Shown piece by piece: positions 37,701 to 50,339 of a stretch of DNA of 64,000 nucleotides. The notes under the pieces were generated by a model. The model was not told the origin of the DNA and did no database searches. It was given only the letters and a program-made list of their open reading frames with translations. Position 1 is the first letter of the stretch, and the number at the start of each line of letters is the position of its first letter. A program made the position numbers and the translations under genes. This stretch comes from Acarospora socialis (taxonomy: Eukaryota; Ascomycota; Lecanoromycetes; Acarosporales; Acarosporaceae), in assembly GCA_025617375.2 (NCBI GenBank), contig JAMYGW020000002.1:1612001-1676000 (forward strand). Direction: 5' to 3'.

Positions 37701-38450
37701 AGACAGTCTCAATAGTTTTTAATTGTGTTTTTTTCTCTTGAAGCTTCTGCAGATCTTTTTTGATGTTTGAGATGTTTTGAGTATTGATTGTATTGCAAAT
37801 CATTATGTAGTTTTCAAATAATGTTTGAAGAAATGTCTGAAATTGTTGTTCAGACTTGAATAGATCAGTTATATTAGATTGAGTAATCACAATTTTTCTG
37901 TCAAGTTTGCTAAGATGTACTTATACTTTATTAATAAACACATTTGCTGACATTTTATATTCAATAAACTTCATTAAATATTGTTTTTCAATGATCTGCA
38001 GCTTCTTTCTGTATTTGAATTTCAAAATATTTCAAGTATTCTTCACATTAATCTTGACTACAATGTATTTCTGATCATCTACACTGATATAAATAATGAG
38101 TCAGTACAGAATCTTTGTGTTAAATTTCTGACTTTCAAAATTAAGATTGCTGAAAGAAAAAAGAAGTCATTAATTGAAGTGTTGATTATTGAGATTTTAA
38201 CAGTATATCATAGATCTTCATCTATCAGTCATTTTCTTATGAAAGTAAATCATTGATTGCAGTTTTTGTGACTGAGAATTGAAATGAGTTGTTGCTTTGT
38301 GAAAGAGTTGTCAAAATTCATGATGTAACTTTTAATAACAGTTGACATGTAGTATAAAAAATGAATAAAGTGAAGTATTAAGATGTATGAAAGAAGATAA
38401 TGTAAATAAGAAAAAGAAAAAGTGTGTGTACTTGTTTGCTTAATCATTAA
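31532..38450 (-). mobile_element. Copia-A: degenerate Ty1/copia LTR retrotransposon
   Basis: A minus-strand copia relic. Its 3' LTR lies at 31532-31705, next to a purine-rich tract (read on the minus strand) just inside it. A YIDD-type reverse transcriptase motif is recognisable near 33.2 kb, with RNase H remains expected between it and the LTR. A gag zinc-knuckle remnant lies near 37.5 kb and more gag-like sequence up to about 38.3 kb. Integrase should lie between. I do not find the matching 5' LTR, so the right boundary is approximate. The element is heavily broken throughout and old by its mutation load. Confidence 0.75.
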
Positions 38451-38625
38451 GCATCATATCAAGTCATCAGTATGTTTTGTTTTGCTCAATCTTTGAGCTC
38501 TGTATCAAGTGCTGAGAGTGTTATTTTGCTTAATCTTTGAGCTCTGTATTGACTGTCAAGAAATATTATTTTGTTTAATCTTAAAGTTCTGTATTGTCAG
38601 AAATTCAGATTTTATTTAATAGAAA
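38438..38625. repeat. Tandem repeat of about 45 bp, roughly four units
   Basis: Diverged direct repeats with the shared core TTTAATCTTTGAGCTCTGTAT. It lies just upstream (in element sense) of the copia-A gag remains and could be part of that element's leader or a separate minisatellite. Confidence 0.65.
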
Positions 38626-40558
38626 TTCTCATAGAGTTTCAGATTATGTTCTTCAGTAGTCTAGTTGAGCTTAGTGATGCACATTACATATTGTGTAAAT
38701 TAATTCTAGATACTCTAGATAATAATGACAACTAATACTACTCACATGCTTTAATCATTAAGTTTGACAAATTATGAGCTCAGCTTGTATGTAGAACACT
38801 TGAACAGTGAAAAAAGATCTCATTATCATCAATATATGAAATTGTCATCAATACTCTAAGAAAAAGTGCAAACTCAACATAAAGATGAGCACTCAGCTGT
38901 TTAAAAGTGTTATAAACACTTATGCAACATTCACACAGATAAGAATCAAAATAATGATCTTATGAACATCAAAATCACATTTAAAACTGAAAGATTTATC
39001 TGAAAATACAACAGTTTTTAATTTTGATGATATCATCATACAAATTAAATACAATGTTGTCTACAGATCTGTTCTTTTCACAAATTGCAAAGCTAAAAGA
39101 CTCAGCAAACTATTCAGCATAAAAGATGTTGATTAAATACATCTTAATAAGCTTCAAACTATAAAATATAGTCAAGAAAACAGATCTAGAATCAGATTTA
39201 ACAACAATAATTATGATATCAACAGTCTCATTATCAGATAGTACAATGACTGCAGTGATGCAAATCACAGTCTTTAACTCAGCTCATAATAACTGAGTCA
39301 ATAGAAACAACAAGATCATGATTATCATCATTCTCAATGTCATCTTCAAAATAACAGTCATTATAAACAACATGAGAACTGCAAAAGAAATGTGAAAGCA
39401 TCTACATTCAGTTTATATTTCTCATGAGTTTAATCTTCAGTATATTTTCTTTATCAATCTCTATAATCTCTGTTTGAATCAATTTACATTAATCAACAAT
39501 TATATTTTCAAATATAAGAAGCTTCTGATCAAAATTGCAGCATTTAGTTTTATTATTGTAAGTTTCAATATCTATCTATCACAGATAGATTACTAGAGTA
39601 GATTTATGACAGTGTGAGATATAATGATACACAAGCTATTCAATGATAAAACAACACAATATATCTCTATTAATATCAAAACTAATTTCTGAAGAGTCTT
39701 ATGTGTGAAGAAGTTTCATACTTATAGACTTTCACTTAACTACACTTATTAAAACATAATGCTGTAACTGCACTTCATTATTTACTCTGATAATTGTCTC
39801 TCTTCTTAAATACTGACTCTTTAGTGCATTTATGATGTTGCATTGTTGTTAAGAATTTGTTTCATTCTGAGAACATTGCTAGATTAGATTGAGATGTTAC
39901 TTAACATTTCTCATTATGTTTCATTTAATCTAAAAGAAATTTTCTCATCATGTTCAATTGAATCTGATGATGTTATTCACAGAAAAAAAACAACAAAATG
40001 TTTTTTTTCTTCTTCTTTCTTTCTTTTCTCTTTATCTTTTCTTCATATATATCATCAACAGCAAGCTTCACATCAACATTACTGCAGCATGTCTCTTTTG
40101 TTCTGATATCTCATCACTTGTGTTATGCAAGTCATATTTTCATTATTGTTGCTTCACAGTCACTTCACTTTCATTCTTATTGCATGACACATTTAAGAAT
40201 CATGCTCTCAGTAAATTTCTTAAATATTTTTGCAAAACATGTTAATCTTTTCTTTAAAAAAACAACATCAAGTTCAACAGTGATCAGAAGAAATGCAGTT
40301 AACTTTTGAAGAAAGAGTTGAAGAAGAACTTGATATGTAATAATAAAAAGTGAACTTTCAAGAAAATTACTGTCAAAAATCAAACATCAAATTCTATTTT
40401 TGATGAAGAAAACAATCTGAGTCAGCTCATCACAAAGAAAATGAAGCAGAAGTGTGTCACTGTTGTTAAAATGATGTTGAATGTGCACATCATCACTATC
40501 AAGTCAGTCAATAACATCATCAACATTAAACTCAACTTCTTCTTAATATTCAACAATG
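38626..40558. other. Unresolved degenerate repeat sequence
   Basis: AT-rich, RIP-like sequence between the copia-A remains and the gypsy LTR. No reading frame of recognised family. It includes a segment (39633-39797) whose inverted copy lies at the right edge of the window, so part of it is probably an LTR or terminal region of the copia-B family in the opposite orientation. Confidence 0.5.
39633..39797 (+). repeat. Inverted copy of the segment at 63835-64000
   Basis: About 165 bp that match the reverse complement of 63835-64000 at close to 90% by eye, with differences mostly transitions. The second copy sits at the 5' side of copia-B, so this may be an LTR-derived piece. Confidence 0.75.
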
Positions 40559-40910
40559 TGTAATGTTCTAACCTGAGATTTCTCAAGTATGTAGAACTAA
40601 GAGTTTGTGCTTATTGATATAACAGCTGGTCTGAAATGGTTCTGGACTTTAACTCTTAGATAGTTATTTAAGTTGAACATGATTGTTTTCATAAGGAAAA
40701 TGATTCTACTATATAGTGAGTTCACTTGTTGATCTTGTCATCAAGTTCATCAAGATGACTCACTCATGCAATCTGTTGAGCTTGCTCATCAAGCTTGTTG
40801 TCAAGCATGTCAAGATGTTACATGACTGCTGTCTAAACATTTTCTGAATGTACATCTTTCACATATATGTATCAGTTTGTCTCAAGTTTCTACTGACTTT
40901 GATTGTAATA
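40559..40910 (-). repeat. Gypsy LTR, left copy
   Basis: 352 bp, direct repeat of 46393-46744. It begins TGTAATGTTCTAACC. It still holds a few GG and CC steps, more than the surrounding sequence. Confidence 0.92.
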
Positions 40911-40984
40911 TTATTCTTTTTTTCTCAGACACTAATTCTCTAGAATTTATACAAGTAAGAATATTCTCATTGTCTGTTGTCAGC

Positions 40985-41400
40985 AATGATGCTTTCTAAA
41001 AATTTCAATCATCTAAGAATTGCAAAGAAAATTCAGATCAGTGATGTGTCTATCTTGTTTTCTTGTGATTATTGTGTCTGTTGTGACATTGATTGTTTTG
41101 TAATGAAATCTTGATTGAAATGTGATAAATGTACTCACTGTGATTGCTCATGTGTTGATGTATTGTGAGAGTCTCTCAATAGAACTTGTCTTTTGCTTCA
41201 AAAGAAAATAAGTAAAGCAAACAGCAAATTGACAGTCAAGCATGCTGAACTCACTGCACTTTTCTTGAAAGTTATACATTTTCAAAAAATACTAAATCAG
41301 ACAGATCATTGTGTCTCACAAAAGACTGACTGTCTTGCTGCTGAACTTGATAGTGATAATGATGAAACTGAGAATGAAGATTCTCAAACAATGTCATAAT
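40985..41400 (+). pseudogene. Antisense cysteine-rich frame inside the gypsy element
   Basis: On the strand opposite the gypsy pol genes, next to the left LTR, is a remnant with clustered cysteines of the C-x2-C / C-x2-C type followed by a coiled-coil-like stretch and an acidic tail (ends DSQTMS). Fungal gypsy-type elements often carry such a zinc-binding plus coiled-coil accessory frame. Its role is unknown. It is broken. Confidence 0.5.
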
Positions 41401-44400
41401 TTGTTGACTTGATGTTGTCATTCTTCTGAACTAATATTGACTTTTTTTCTTAAAACATTAAAGTGTTCTCACACAGTTCTTGAGGTTCTTCTTGAATTTT
41501 CAAATATTTTTTGAGATGTCATAATCTTTTCATTTTATGAGATAGTGAGCTTTCTCACTAATCATTCTCTTTTCTAAAATATTCTCAATCTCATATTCTT
41601 CATTGAGTTTAACAGATATTTTGCTGATTTAAAGTGATATGAACTGATCACAGTGCTGTAGCATGAATGCATGAAATACTGAATGTATTCTTATTTTCTT
41701 GAGTAAGTCTAGCTCATAACTTAATTCTTTTATGTTTCATATGATCTTGAATGATTCAATGCTCTTGTTTTCTAGCTTCTTGCTTCTTTTCTTTGTTCAT
41801 ATATTGTTCATTTTTAAGTATATCTTTTCTTCTTCTTCAAATAATTTTGTCTCTGTTATTCATTTCATCTGCTGTTCAATTTGTTCTGTCAGATCTTGAT
41901 GCAGTTTTTTCATCTGTGTGATGTTCAAAATTGTTTTGTGATTTTGTGATTTGTGTCTTTTGAGATCTTGTCATATCTTTGAGTTGTAGTCATAGTTCAC
42001 ATAGAAAGACATTTCTTCTGTGATCTCATTTCTTGTGTTGTTATACACAAACTGTACTGTTGACAACAGCTGTATTCAGTTGTTCTGATTTCTGTTGACA
42101 TAGTGTTTTAAGTATGTTTTCACTATCTGATTTATTTATTCACTTTGTTCATCTGTCTGTGAATGATATGTCATTAATATCTTGTGTTTTATCTCAAGCT
42201 CTGCTGTAAGTGTTTTTCAAAACTTGCTTGTAAACAGCTTGTCTCTGTTGATGATAAATTCTTTTGATAGTTCATGATTGCTAATCAATTCTTGCAGTAT
42301 GATATATGTCAATACTGGTGCTGTCACAATTTCTTTGAATGAAATGAACATCATGTACTTGATTAATCTGTTCACTATGATCAATATACTATTGAATCTT
42401 ACTTCTCATGCTGAATTCTTTGACAGTGATAGCTTTATGATGAAGTTCATGATAACTGACTCTCATGATGTGTTTGATGCATCTAGTTGTATTACTTTGT
42501 CATATTATTTGTCTTGACTGATTCTGTTTTTTTGACATAAATTGCACACAGTGATCATTCTGATGATTCAATTTTTAAGATTGTTAACATTGTGTTTTCT
42601 CTGCACTAGATCTTTGATGCATTTAACTTTTAGATGTTCTCTGATTCTGTTATAATGATATATTTTAATGAGTTCTTTGTTCATCAAGAGAGCTTACTTC
42701 ATCTTGTATGTTGCTGCTAAGTTCTTTGTGAGAATTTTGTTGTTTTCTTTGCTCAGAATTTCAGTGTGTACTGTTTGTACATCTTCATGATCAGACTGTC
42801 TACTCAAGACATCTGCTTTGTCATTCTCATTATTCTTTTTGTAATGAATTTGAAATTTATAGTCTGTCAACTGCTCTGCTCAACAAATCTGTTGTTAGTT
42901 GAGTTGTTTTGTTGTTGCAAAGTTTCTCAAATTCTTGTGATTCATGTAGATCTAAATTGACTTGCTTGTCTCTGCAAGATAAGATCTTCAGTTTTGCAGT
43001 GCTTTCACTATTACAAGAAGTTTCTTGTCATGAATCTCATATTTTTTCTCAGTTTCTGATAACTTTCTAAATTGATATGCTATGAGTCTCTGTTGTTTCT
43101 CTTTGATCTGATATAAGTATGTGTTTATTGTGAAATTTGAAGTGTCAGTTTTCAGTGTCTTCTCACATGCTGAATTGAATATTCTCAGATGTGTCATTTC
43201 ATTAAGACTTTTCTTTAATATGTGAAATGCATCTTTCTGCTCTCTATCTCAATGTTATTCTTTGCTTTTGTGTATCAAATGCATTAGTGATTCTGCAATT
43301 CTTGCATAGTTTGGTACAAACTTTCAATAATAGTTTGTTAACTCTAGAAAGACTTGTACTTTCTTGATTCATTTCAGTATTAATCAGTTTCTGACTGCTT
43401 CTGTCTTCTTTGAATTTTTTTTGATTTGTTCAGATTGAATTACATAGTTTAGAAACTCAACTTTCTTGATCTCAAATCTGCTTTTTGACTTTTTCATATA
43501 CAGAACTTTCTCATTAAGTCTTGTCAGTATCTTTTGCATGTGTTTGTGATGCTCTTCAAGATCTTCTGAATATATCAGAATATTGTTGAGATATGTGATC
43601 ACAAAATCATTGAGATATTTTCTCAACATGTTGTTGATCAATCTCTGAAAGATGACTGATGCATTTTTTAATTCAAATGACATGACAGTGTACTCATAGT
43701 GTTCATATTGTGTTCAGAATGCTGTTTTTCATTCTTTATCTTTTTTCATTCTAACTCAGTAATAGACATTCTTAAGATCTAAGCTTGTAAATCACTTAAC
43801 TTTTTTTAACTGATCTTGCAACTCTTCTATCAACAGTAGAGAATAACTGTCTCAATGAGTTATCTTGTTAAGTTGTCTGTAGTTGACACATAGTCATTTT
43901 TTGTCATCTTTCTTTGATACAAACAGAATCAGATATTCTGCTGATGACTTTGATGATTTTATGAATTCTCTCTTCAAATTCTTGTCAAGATAAGTTCTGA
44001 CTTTCTTGAGCTGATTTTTACTCATTGAGTATAACAGTATTCACTTAGATTGCTTTTCATTCAATAGTGATATTTCATGATTTCATGACTTATGCTCTGA
44101 TAAGCTCATTTCTGATTGTTCAGAGATTTCATATGTGTCTTTGACTGCACATATCTCTTTTGTGACTCAATTGATTTTAGAATTTCTCTTACACAATCAA
44201 GACATCTCTAGTACTGCATTGTATTCAATTGATTTCATAATGCTGAACATTATCTCTTGTGAGTTTTCAAGAACTGAGACTTTCACACAGATTTTCTCAT
44301 CAATTCTTTCAATAACTTCATTGATCATGTGTATGTTGAATGAACAGTGCACTCATCATGTCATTAATTCTAACATATTCACTATCTTGCAGCTCATAAT

Positions 44401-46392
44401 GTTATCATTCACTTCAGAATTCATCAATGCATTGATCTGATGTTCATTGATCATAATCTTGATTCATATTCTATAATCATTGTTTTGTCTTTGAGACATC
44501 ACTAACTTCTTATTCTCTAGTCTTGTCAAGAAAGCTTTTCATTTTTTGACTCACTCAGTCATTCAGCTCATCTTCAAAGTTTCTGAAATTATTTGAGTTT
44601 TCTTTCAATCATAAGATTTGCATTCTCTAAACTGTATTGCTCAATATATCTTTCTGAATGTAGTCAGAATTCATACTGATTGTACTTCATCTGCAACTGA
44701 CTCTCAATGACTTTTACTCTTTGCAGAAATTCAAATGACATATACTCTTCACTGAAGATCTGTCTGTCTTCATTCTGCATGATATATTTTTCAGATAAGT
44801 GTATCTCAATCTTGTGACTCTTGATTTTTCACACAAGAAATTTTGACATTGATTCTTTTGTAATCATTTGTACATCTCTTATTAAATCATCAAATTCTTT
44901 GCATATCTCTGCTTTCTGATTTCAAGTCTTTCACTTTTTTTTCTGTATTATATTGCAGTCTGATGTCATTTCTTTCTGAATACTTAGATCTCTTTTAATT
45001 TTTGTTCAATACTTTCTCAAGAGTTCTGTCTCAACATCATTCAAACTTTCTTCTGTGAGTGTATTGTTATCAAAGAATATTTATGATTTATCAATCTGAA
45101 ATTCATGATCATCAGTCTCTTCAATGTCATCTTCAAGAACATTTCTTTCTTTCTCAGCATCAAGAACTTTTTTCTTGATAAGAATAGTTAATTCTTTCTT
45201 TAATTGACTCATTGTGTCATGTCTGCTCTTTATGTTCTTGTGTAGTTTCTGAAGATATTATCTGACTTTGTCTTTTGCACTCATATGTGCTCAGCACATA
45301 TCATCATAACAGGCTGTTCAACTCAGAACATCATGCACTATGCTTAATTTCTTTGTTTTTGTTTTGATCATTACTGCTGCAACATTTTTTCTTTTTATCT
45401 GAGATCTGTTGCACTCTTGAACAAGATGTTTGAGTTTTTCACAGTTGTAACACATTTACATCTCATTTCACAGTGTTATCTGAGACTTATTGAATTGCTC
45501 TGTCTGACATTCAAACTCTGTTTATCTAGTTTTTTATGACTTCTGATGATGCTTTTTGATTGTATTGAGATTCATAGAGTTTGTTTTTCTATGTCTTATT
45601 GATAAAATATATCACTTCACTCACAGTCAGAAGCTTTCTTCTTGAACTTCTATCATAGATAACAATCAATATTCTTTTTGTTTCATCTGTTGTTTTCACT
45701 GACAACTGTTAATGTTGATACTCAGATTAATCATTTTCTAAAAATTGTCTGATTGTTCTGTGCAGACTATCTTGTCTTTGATGAACTTTCTTAACTCACA
45801 ATAGTACTGATAAATAAGTGCTTCTTCATTTCATCTGATGAGTGTTGCTAATTGTTGAAACTTTGTGACATATACTGCTGCTGATTCACTCTGTTGCAAG
45901 ATATGAACTTGTTTTTCTGCTGCTCTCTCTTCATCAATCACTTCAAAGACTTTCTTGAGTTTCTCTTTGAACTTGCTGAAGTTATTGAACATGAACTTCA
46001 TGTCAGCATTGTGCTCATCATAGTTCTTTTCTAGAAATTTGTGTAGCTTGAGATCAATTCAATCAAAGACTGCATTCACTAGATAGATTGTTGCAAACAA
46101 TGTCTTTTCTTGATCAGTTTAAAACTTCAGTTGATTGAATTCAATATACAGATTGAGCTTAGTCACAAAGACTTGCAGCTTTTCTCATTTTTCATCAAAG
46201 ATGTTGAATATCTGAATCTTTGATGTACTCACAGATAGTTGTATTATCTGAACTGACATTGCTGATTGTGCTGTCATTTTATCTGAAGTAGATGATAGAG
46301 ATGAGTTTGCTTAAGCTTGTTTCAAGAATGAGATTGAGATGTTCTTCTGTGTGTCAGACATCATACTCATTATATCATAAAAGTGTTCAAAG

Positions 46393-46744
46393 TGTAATGT
46401 TCTAACCTGAGATTTCTTGAGTATGTAGAGCTAAAAGTTTGTGCTTATTGATATAATAACTGATCTGAAATGATTCTGAACTTTAACTCTTAGATAGTTA
46501 CTTAAGTTGAACACAATTGTTTTCATAAGAAAAACAATTCTACTATATAGTGAGTTCACTTGCTGATCTTGTCATCAAGTTCATTAAGATGACTCACTCA
46601 TGCAATCTGTTGAGCTTGCTCACCAAGCTCACCATCAAGTATGTTGAGATGTCACATAACTGCTGTCTAAACATTCTCTGAATATACATCTTCTGCATGT
46701 ACACATCAGTTTGTTTCAAGTTTTTACTGACTTTGATCATAACA
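46393..46744 (-). repeat. Gypsy LTR, right copy
   Basis: 352 bp, direct repeat of 40559-40910, ending CATAACA. On the minus strand this is the 5' LTR. Confidence 0.92.
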
Positions 46745-47434
46745 CTTCTTAAGTCTCATTTCTTGTAGTAGTTTACATATTCAGACAGCTTTCTTCATTG
46801 TTTCTGTTGCAGTTATGTATTCTATTTTTGTAAAGAACAGAGTGACTGTTTTTTGATGTCTGAAACATTAGAAAACTGACTCATTTATTAGCTGAAACAC
46901 ATAGTTTATTGTAAATCTTCTTGTTTTGAGATCTTCATCTCAGTTCAAGTCTGAATACTCTAAAAGTTGAAGATGATTTGAGCTTGATTTGTATTCAATG
47001 ATGATGTTGAGAATGTTACATATATAATGAAACACTTATTTCAAGATCTTTCAATGCATCTCATCAGAATTGTGCAAAAATTGACTGAGTATTGATACTG
47101 CAAAGATAATGTTGAGATGCATCTGAATCATTGCATATATAAGAGAGTTTATAGCACACTGATATTACTGTATTAACTGTGAGATAAAGAATTTCTTAAT
47201 TTGTATCAGATGTGTATTAAAATTCATAGAAATCAGAACTGATTTTGTGTTGCTGAAACTGAATTTGATAAGCATTCTCTTAAGATAAGTTTTCTACAAT
47301 GAAATGAGAATTCAGTGAGTTTTATTGTGTGTTATCTGCATGTTTAAGTAGTACTTGCATGTTTCACAGTCTGTCATTTCAAACTGATTGCTCAATTTAA
47401 TCTTTAAATTGTGAATTGCTTTCTTGCTTGATCT
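46745..47434 (-). mobile_element. Copia-B, 3' part (RT end and RNase H remains)
   Basis: Minus-strand Ty1/copia sequence. Directly left of the hAT insertion lies the part of the reverse transcriptase that follows the catalytic motif, and near 46.8 kb there is an RNase H remnant of the TEAEYIAATE type. The matching 5' part of the same element resumes right of the hAT at 60318, so the hAT split this copia. The rest of the 3' end, including a 3' LTR, is not found left of 46745, where the gypsy element abuts. Heavily broken. Confidence 0.75.
47427..47434. repeat. hAT target-site duplication, left copy (CTTGATCT)
   Basis: 8 bp identical to 60318-60325. It sits immediately outside the hAT terminus. 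Eight base pairs is the hallmark length for hAT elements. Confidence 0.9.
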
Positions 47435-47460
47435 TAAAGTGACTATCAAGTCAGATTAAT
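47435..47460. repeat. hAT left terminal inverted repeat
   Basis: It starts TAAAGTGACTATCAAG, continuing with TCAG-rich sequence. It pairs with the right terminus near 60300-60317 and with an internal copy near 58867-58882. The A/T-rich differences are consistent with C-to-T type mutation. Confidence 0.8.
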
Positions 47461-48139
47461 TCTGACTGATCTGAACTGAGCTTTCAGATTAGATCAAGCT
47501 GAGTTAAGTTTTTGAGTTCAGAGATTTGAATTGAATTTGATTTGAAAGCTTGACTCAACTCAGACATTTAGTTCAAGTTTTAATGATTATGATTATAATT
47601 AATAAGTGAACTCCTGAATTAGACTTTAAGAATCTGAATTGAAAGAGTGTGATACATGAACATTATAAATGAGCATTATATATTGAACAAAGATATTGCT
47701 TTCATTCTAAGATTATTATTTATCACATCAAGAACACAGTATTTCTGAAGTAACTCTAATCACTTTTACTTCAATTTACATCTTTTGATGCAATATTTCA
47801 GTTATGCATGTATCTCTTAATGAGAATCATATTCTTTTGCTGAATAATAACTCACTTTGTGTAAATTATAGCAAGATTAACATCTGAACAAATTAGTTTA
47901 TAGTTTCTTAACAGTGTGTTCAACATACTTTCAAAAAAGACAACAACATATACTTTTACAGCTTCTTGCAGACTCTTTATGACTGAGACTTGAAATCAAA
48001 AGTTCTTGTTGTGATGTCAAATCTTTATTGAATAGTTCTGAGTAATTTTCTGACACAGTTACTGAAAGAAAAGTTTTTTCATTAAGAAATTGATTGATTT
48101 CTGATAGCAACATATTTCACAAAGAGTGACAGCTATAGA

Positions 48140-48747
48140 GTAGAATTGAGTGTTAAAATTGAGTGTTAGAATTGAGCAATAGAATTGAGCAATAGAATTG
48201 AGCAATAGAATTAAGCAATAGAATTGAGCAATAGAATTGAGCAATAGAATTGAGCAATAAAATTAAGCAATAAAATTAAGCAATATCATAAGCACTGTCA
48301 TCAAGCACCAGAACAAAGTATCAAGACAGAGCATCAAAACTGAGTATTGTCATAAAGCATTATCACAAAGCATCAAAATAAAGCATCAAAACTGAGCATC
48401 AAAACTGAGCATTAAAATGAAACATCAAAACTGAGTGATAAATTGAGCAATAGAATTGATTGATTAAATTGATCAATATCATGAGCACTAAAACAAAGCA
48501 CAAAATTAAGCATCAAAACTGAGCATCAAAACAAAGAACTAAAATAAAGCATCAAAATAAAGCATTAAAACTGAGCATTGAAACAAAGCATCATCACAAA
48601 GCACTAAAACTGAGCATCAAATCTGAGCACTGAAACTGAGCATCAAAATGAAGCATCATTAGAAAGCACTGAATCAAAGCATCAAGATGAGACATCAAAA
48701 CTGAGTATTAAAACTGAGCAATAAAATTAAATAATAAAATCAAGCTT
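48140..48747. repeat. 13-bp tandem repeat array, left arm
   Basis: About 45 diverged copies of a 13-bp unit. The first part uses AGAATTGAGCAAT-type units; later units read CAAAGCATCAAAA and CTGAGCATCAAAA. The core GCATCAAAA is the reverse complement of the core in the right arm, so the two arrays face each other. Confidence 0.9.
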
Positions 48748-49335
48748 ACTGTCTGACTTTCAGCAGTAAGCTGATTTAAATTTTACAGTAACTGTCTGAG
48801 TTTCTTCATCTTTATCTGTATTTACAACAGTATTCATCTCAATCTTCATCTGTATTTCAGCAGTATTCTTTTCTGTATTTTTTTCACTTTTTTCTTTTTT
48901 CTTTTCTTCATCACTGATTTTCTCACTCTCACATATCTTTTCAGCAGTTGATGTCTTCTCTCTACTCAGTATCATCTTTATAGTGCTGTATTTTGTTGAA
49001 GATTTCTTGCTACATGTCATGATGTAAAATAACAATTTAATGAAGTTCTAAGATCAAGTTAATAGAAGTGTTATAAGAAATTGATATAAAGATAAAGATA
49101 TCTTTGAGTGACTGTAAGTTTTAATGTATGTGAAAAACTGAGTTGATGAGAAAGTTATAGTTTGAAGTTCATTATTGAGAAATGTTATCAAGATGTTAGA
49201 GAGACTGAGATATTATGCTAGTAAATATTACATTCACTTATGATATGTGTATCAATGTTATGATGTTAATAAACATCATATTTACTCATGATATGTGCAT
49301 CAATATTATGAGTAAATACATCAACATATTTATTT
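48748..49335. other. Spacer between the two inverted 13-bp arrays
   Basis: Contains a short minus-strand frame (48760-49035) and, at about 49210-49320, two direct copies of a roughly 45-bp sequence with the core CATGATATGTG/TATGATATGTG. No known family. Confidence 0.6.
48760..49035 (-). CDS. Small Lys/Glu-rich frame in the hAT spacer, unknown
   Basis: 91 codons from ATG, one of the longest uninterrupted frames in the transposon. The middle is a run of Lys, Glu and Ser (DEEKKKEKSEKNTEKN and similar). No recognised domain. It sits between the arms of the inverted repeat. In a block where almost every frame is broken, an open frame of this size could be chance, because the strand is poor in T-A-A, T-A-G and T-G-A in this phase. 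I do not assign a function. Confidence 0.3.
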   Translation of the reverse strand: MLFYIMTCSKKSSTKYSTIKMILSREKTSTAEKICESEKISDEEKKKEKSEKNTEKNTAEIQMKIEMNTVVNTDKDEETQTVTVKFKSAYC

Positions 49336-50335
49336 CTAACACTCAGTTCTTATCTTCACTTTCACTGCTCAGTCTCTACATTCAATTTCTATGTTTAGTT
49401 TCTATATTTAGTCTCTATGTTCAGTCTTTATACTCAGTCTCTACACTTAGTCTCTATGCTCAGTATCTACATTTAGTAAGTTTATTATTTTGCTTTGATG
49501 CTTTATTTTAGTGCTTTATTTTGATGCTTTATTTTGATGCTTTGTTTAAGTACTTCATTTTGATGCTCAGTTTTAATGCTTAATTTCAGTACTTTAATTC
49601 AGTGTTTTATTTTGGTGCTTTGTTCTGATGCTTTGTTTTGATGTTTTGTTTTGATATTTAATTTATTGCTCATTTCTATCACTCAGTTTTGATATTTTAT
49701 CTTGATACTTCATTTTAATGTTATATTCTGATGCTTAATTTTGATGCTTTGTTCTGATGCTTAATTTTGATGCTTTGTTCTGATGCTTAGTTTTGATGCT
49801 TTGTTTCAATGCTCAATATATTGCTCACTTTTATCACTCTGTTTTGATGTTTTGTCTTGATACTTCATTTTAATATTTTACTTTGATACTTTATTCTGAT
49901 ACTTTATTCTGATGCTTTGTTTCAGTGCTTAATTTTGATGTTCAGTTTTGATGCTTTGTCTTAATATATTGTCTTGATGCATTGTCTTAATGCATTGTCT
50001 TGATGCTTTGTTTTGATGCTTTATTTTAATGCTCAATTTTAATACTTAATTTTGATGCTTCATTTTAATATTTTGTTCTGACACTTCATTCTGATACTTT
50101 ATTTTAATACTTTGTTCTGATGCTTTGTTTCAGTGCTTTATGATGATGCTTAGTTTTGATGCTTTGTTTTAATATTTTATTTTGATGCTCAATTTTGATG
50201 CTTCATTTTAGCACTCAATCTATCACTCATTTTTATCACTTATTTCTATCACTCAATTTTGATCTTTTATTTTGATGCTTCATTCTGATACTCATTCTAT
50301 CACTTAATAATAATGTTCATTTATAGTGCTCAAAG
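49336..50335. repeat. 13-bp tandem repeat array, right arm
   Basis: About 75 diverged copies of a 13-bp unit over 1 kb. The first units read GCTCAGTCTCTAC-like; from about 49490 on the consensus is TTTTGATGCTTTG. It is the inverted counterpart of the left arm. Units are kept to 13 bp with little length change despite heavy substitution. Confidence 0.9.
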
Positions 50336-50339
50336 CTAA

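Larger units (their letters stand above)
40559..46744 (-). mobile_element. Ty3/gypsy LTR retrotransposon, degenerate, two LTRs
   Basis: 6.2 kb with direct 352-bp LTRs at 40559-40910 and 46393-46744 (TGTAATG at the start, ATAACA or its mutated form at the end). Internal sequence reads on the minus strand in gypsy order: gag-like sequence near 46.3-45.3 kb, reverse transcriptase around 43.9-43.3 kb (an LNNILIYSED-type core), RNase H around 43.2-42.9 kb and integrase below that. A cysteine-rich plus-strand frame near the left LTR is described separately. Broken by many changes. The two LTRs differ by transitions at roughly a tenth of positions, so it is old but still full length. Flanking bases do not form a target-site duplication. 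Confidence 0.88.

Noticed and set aside
48140-50335. The 13-bp arrays as a CRISPR array
   Set aside because: Eukaryotic context, 13-bp units without unique spacers, and no cas genes. They are minisatellites inside a transposon.
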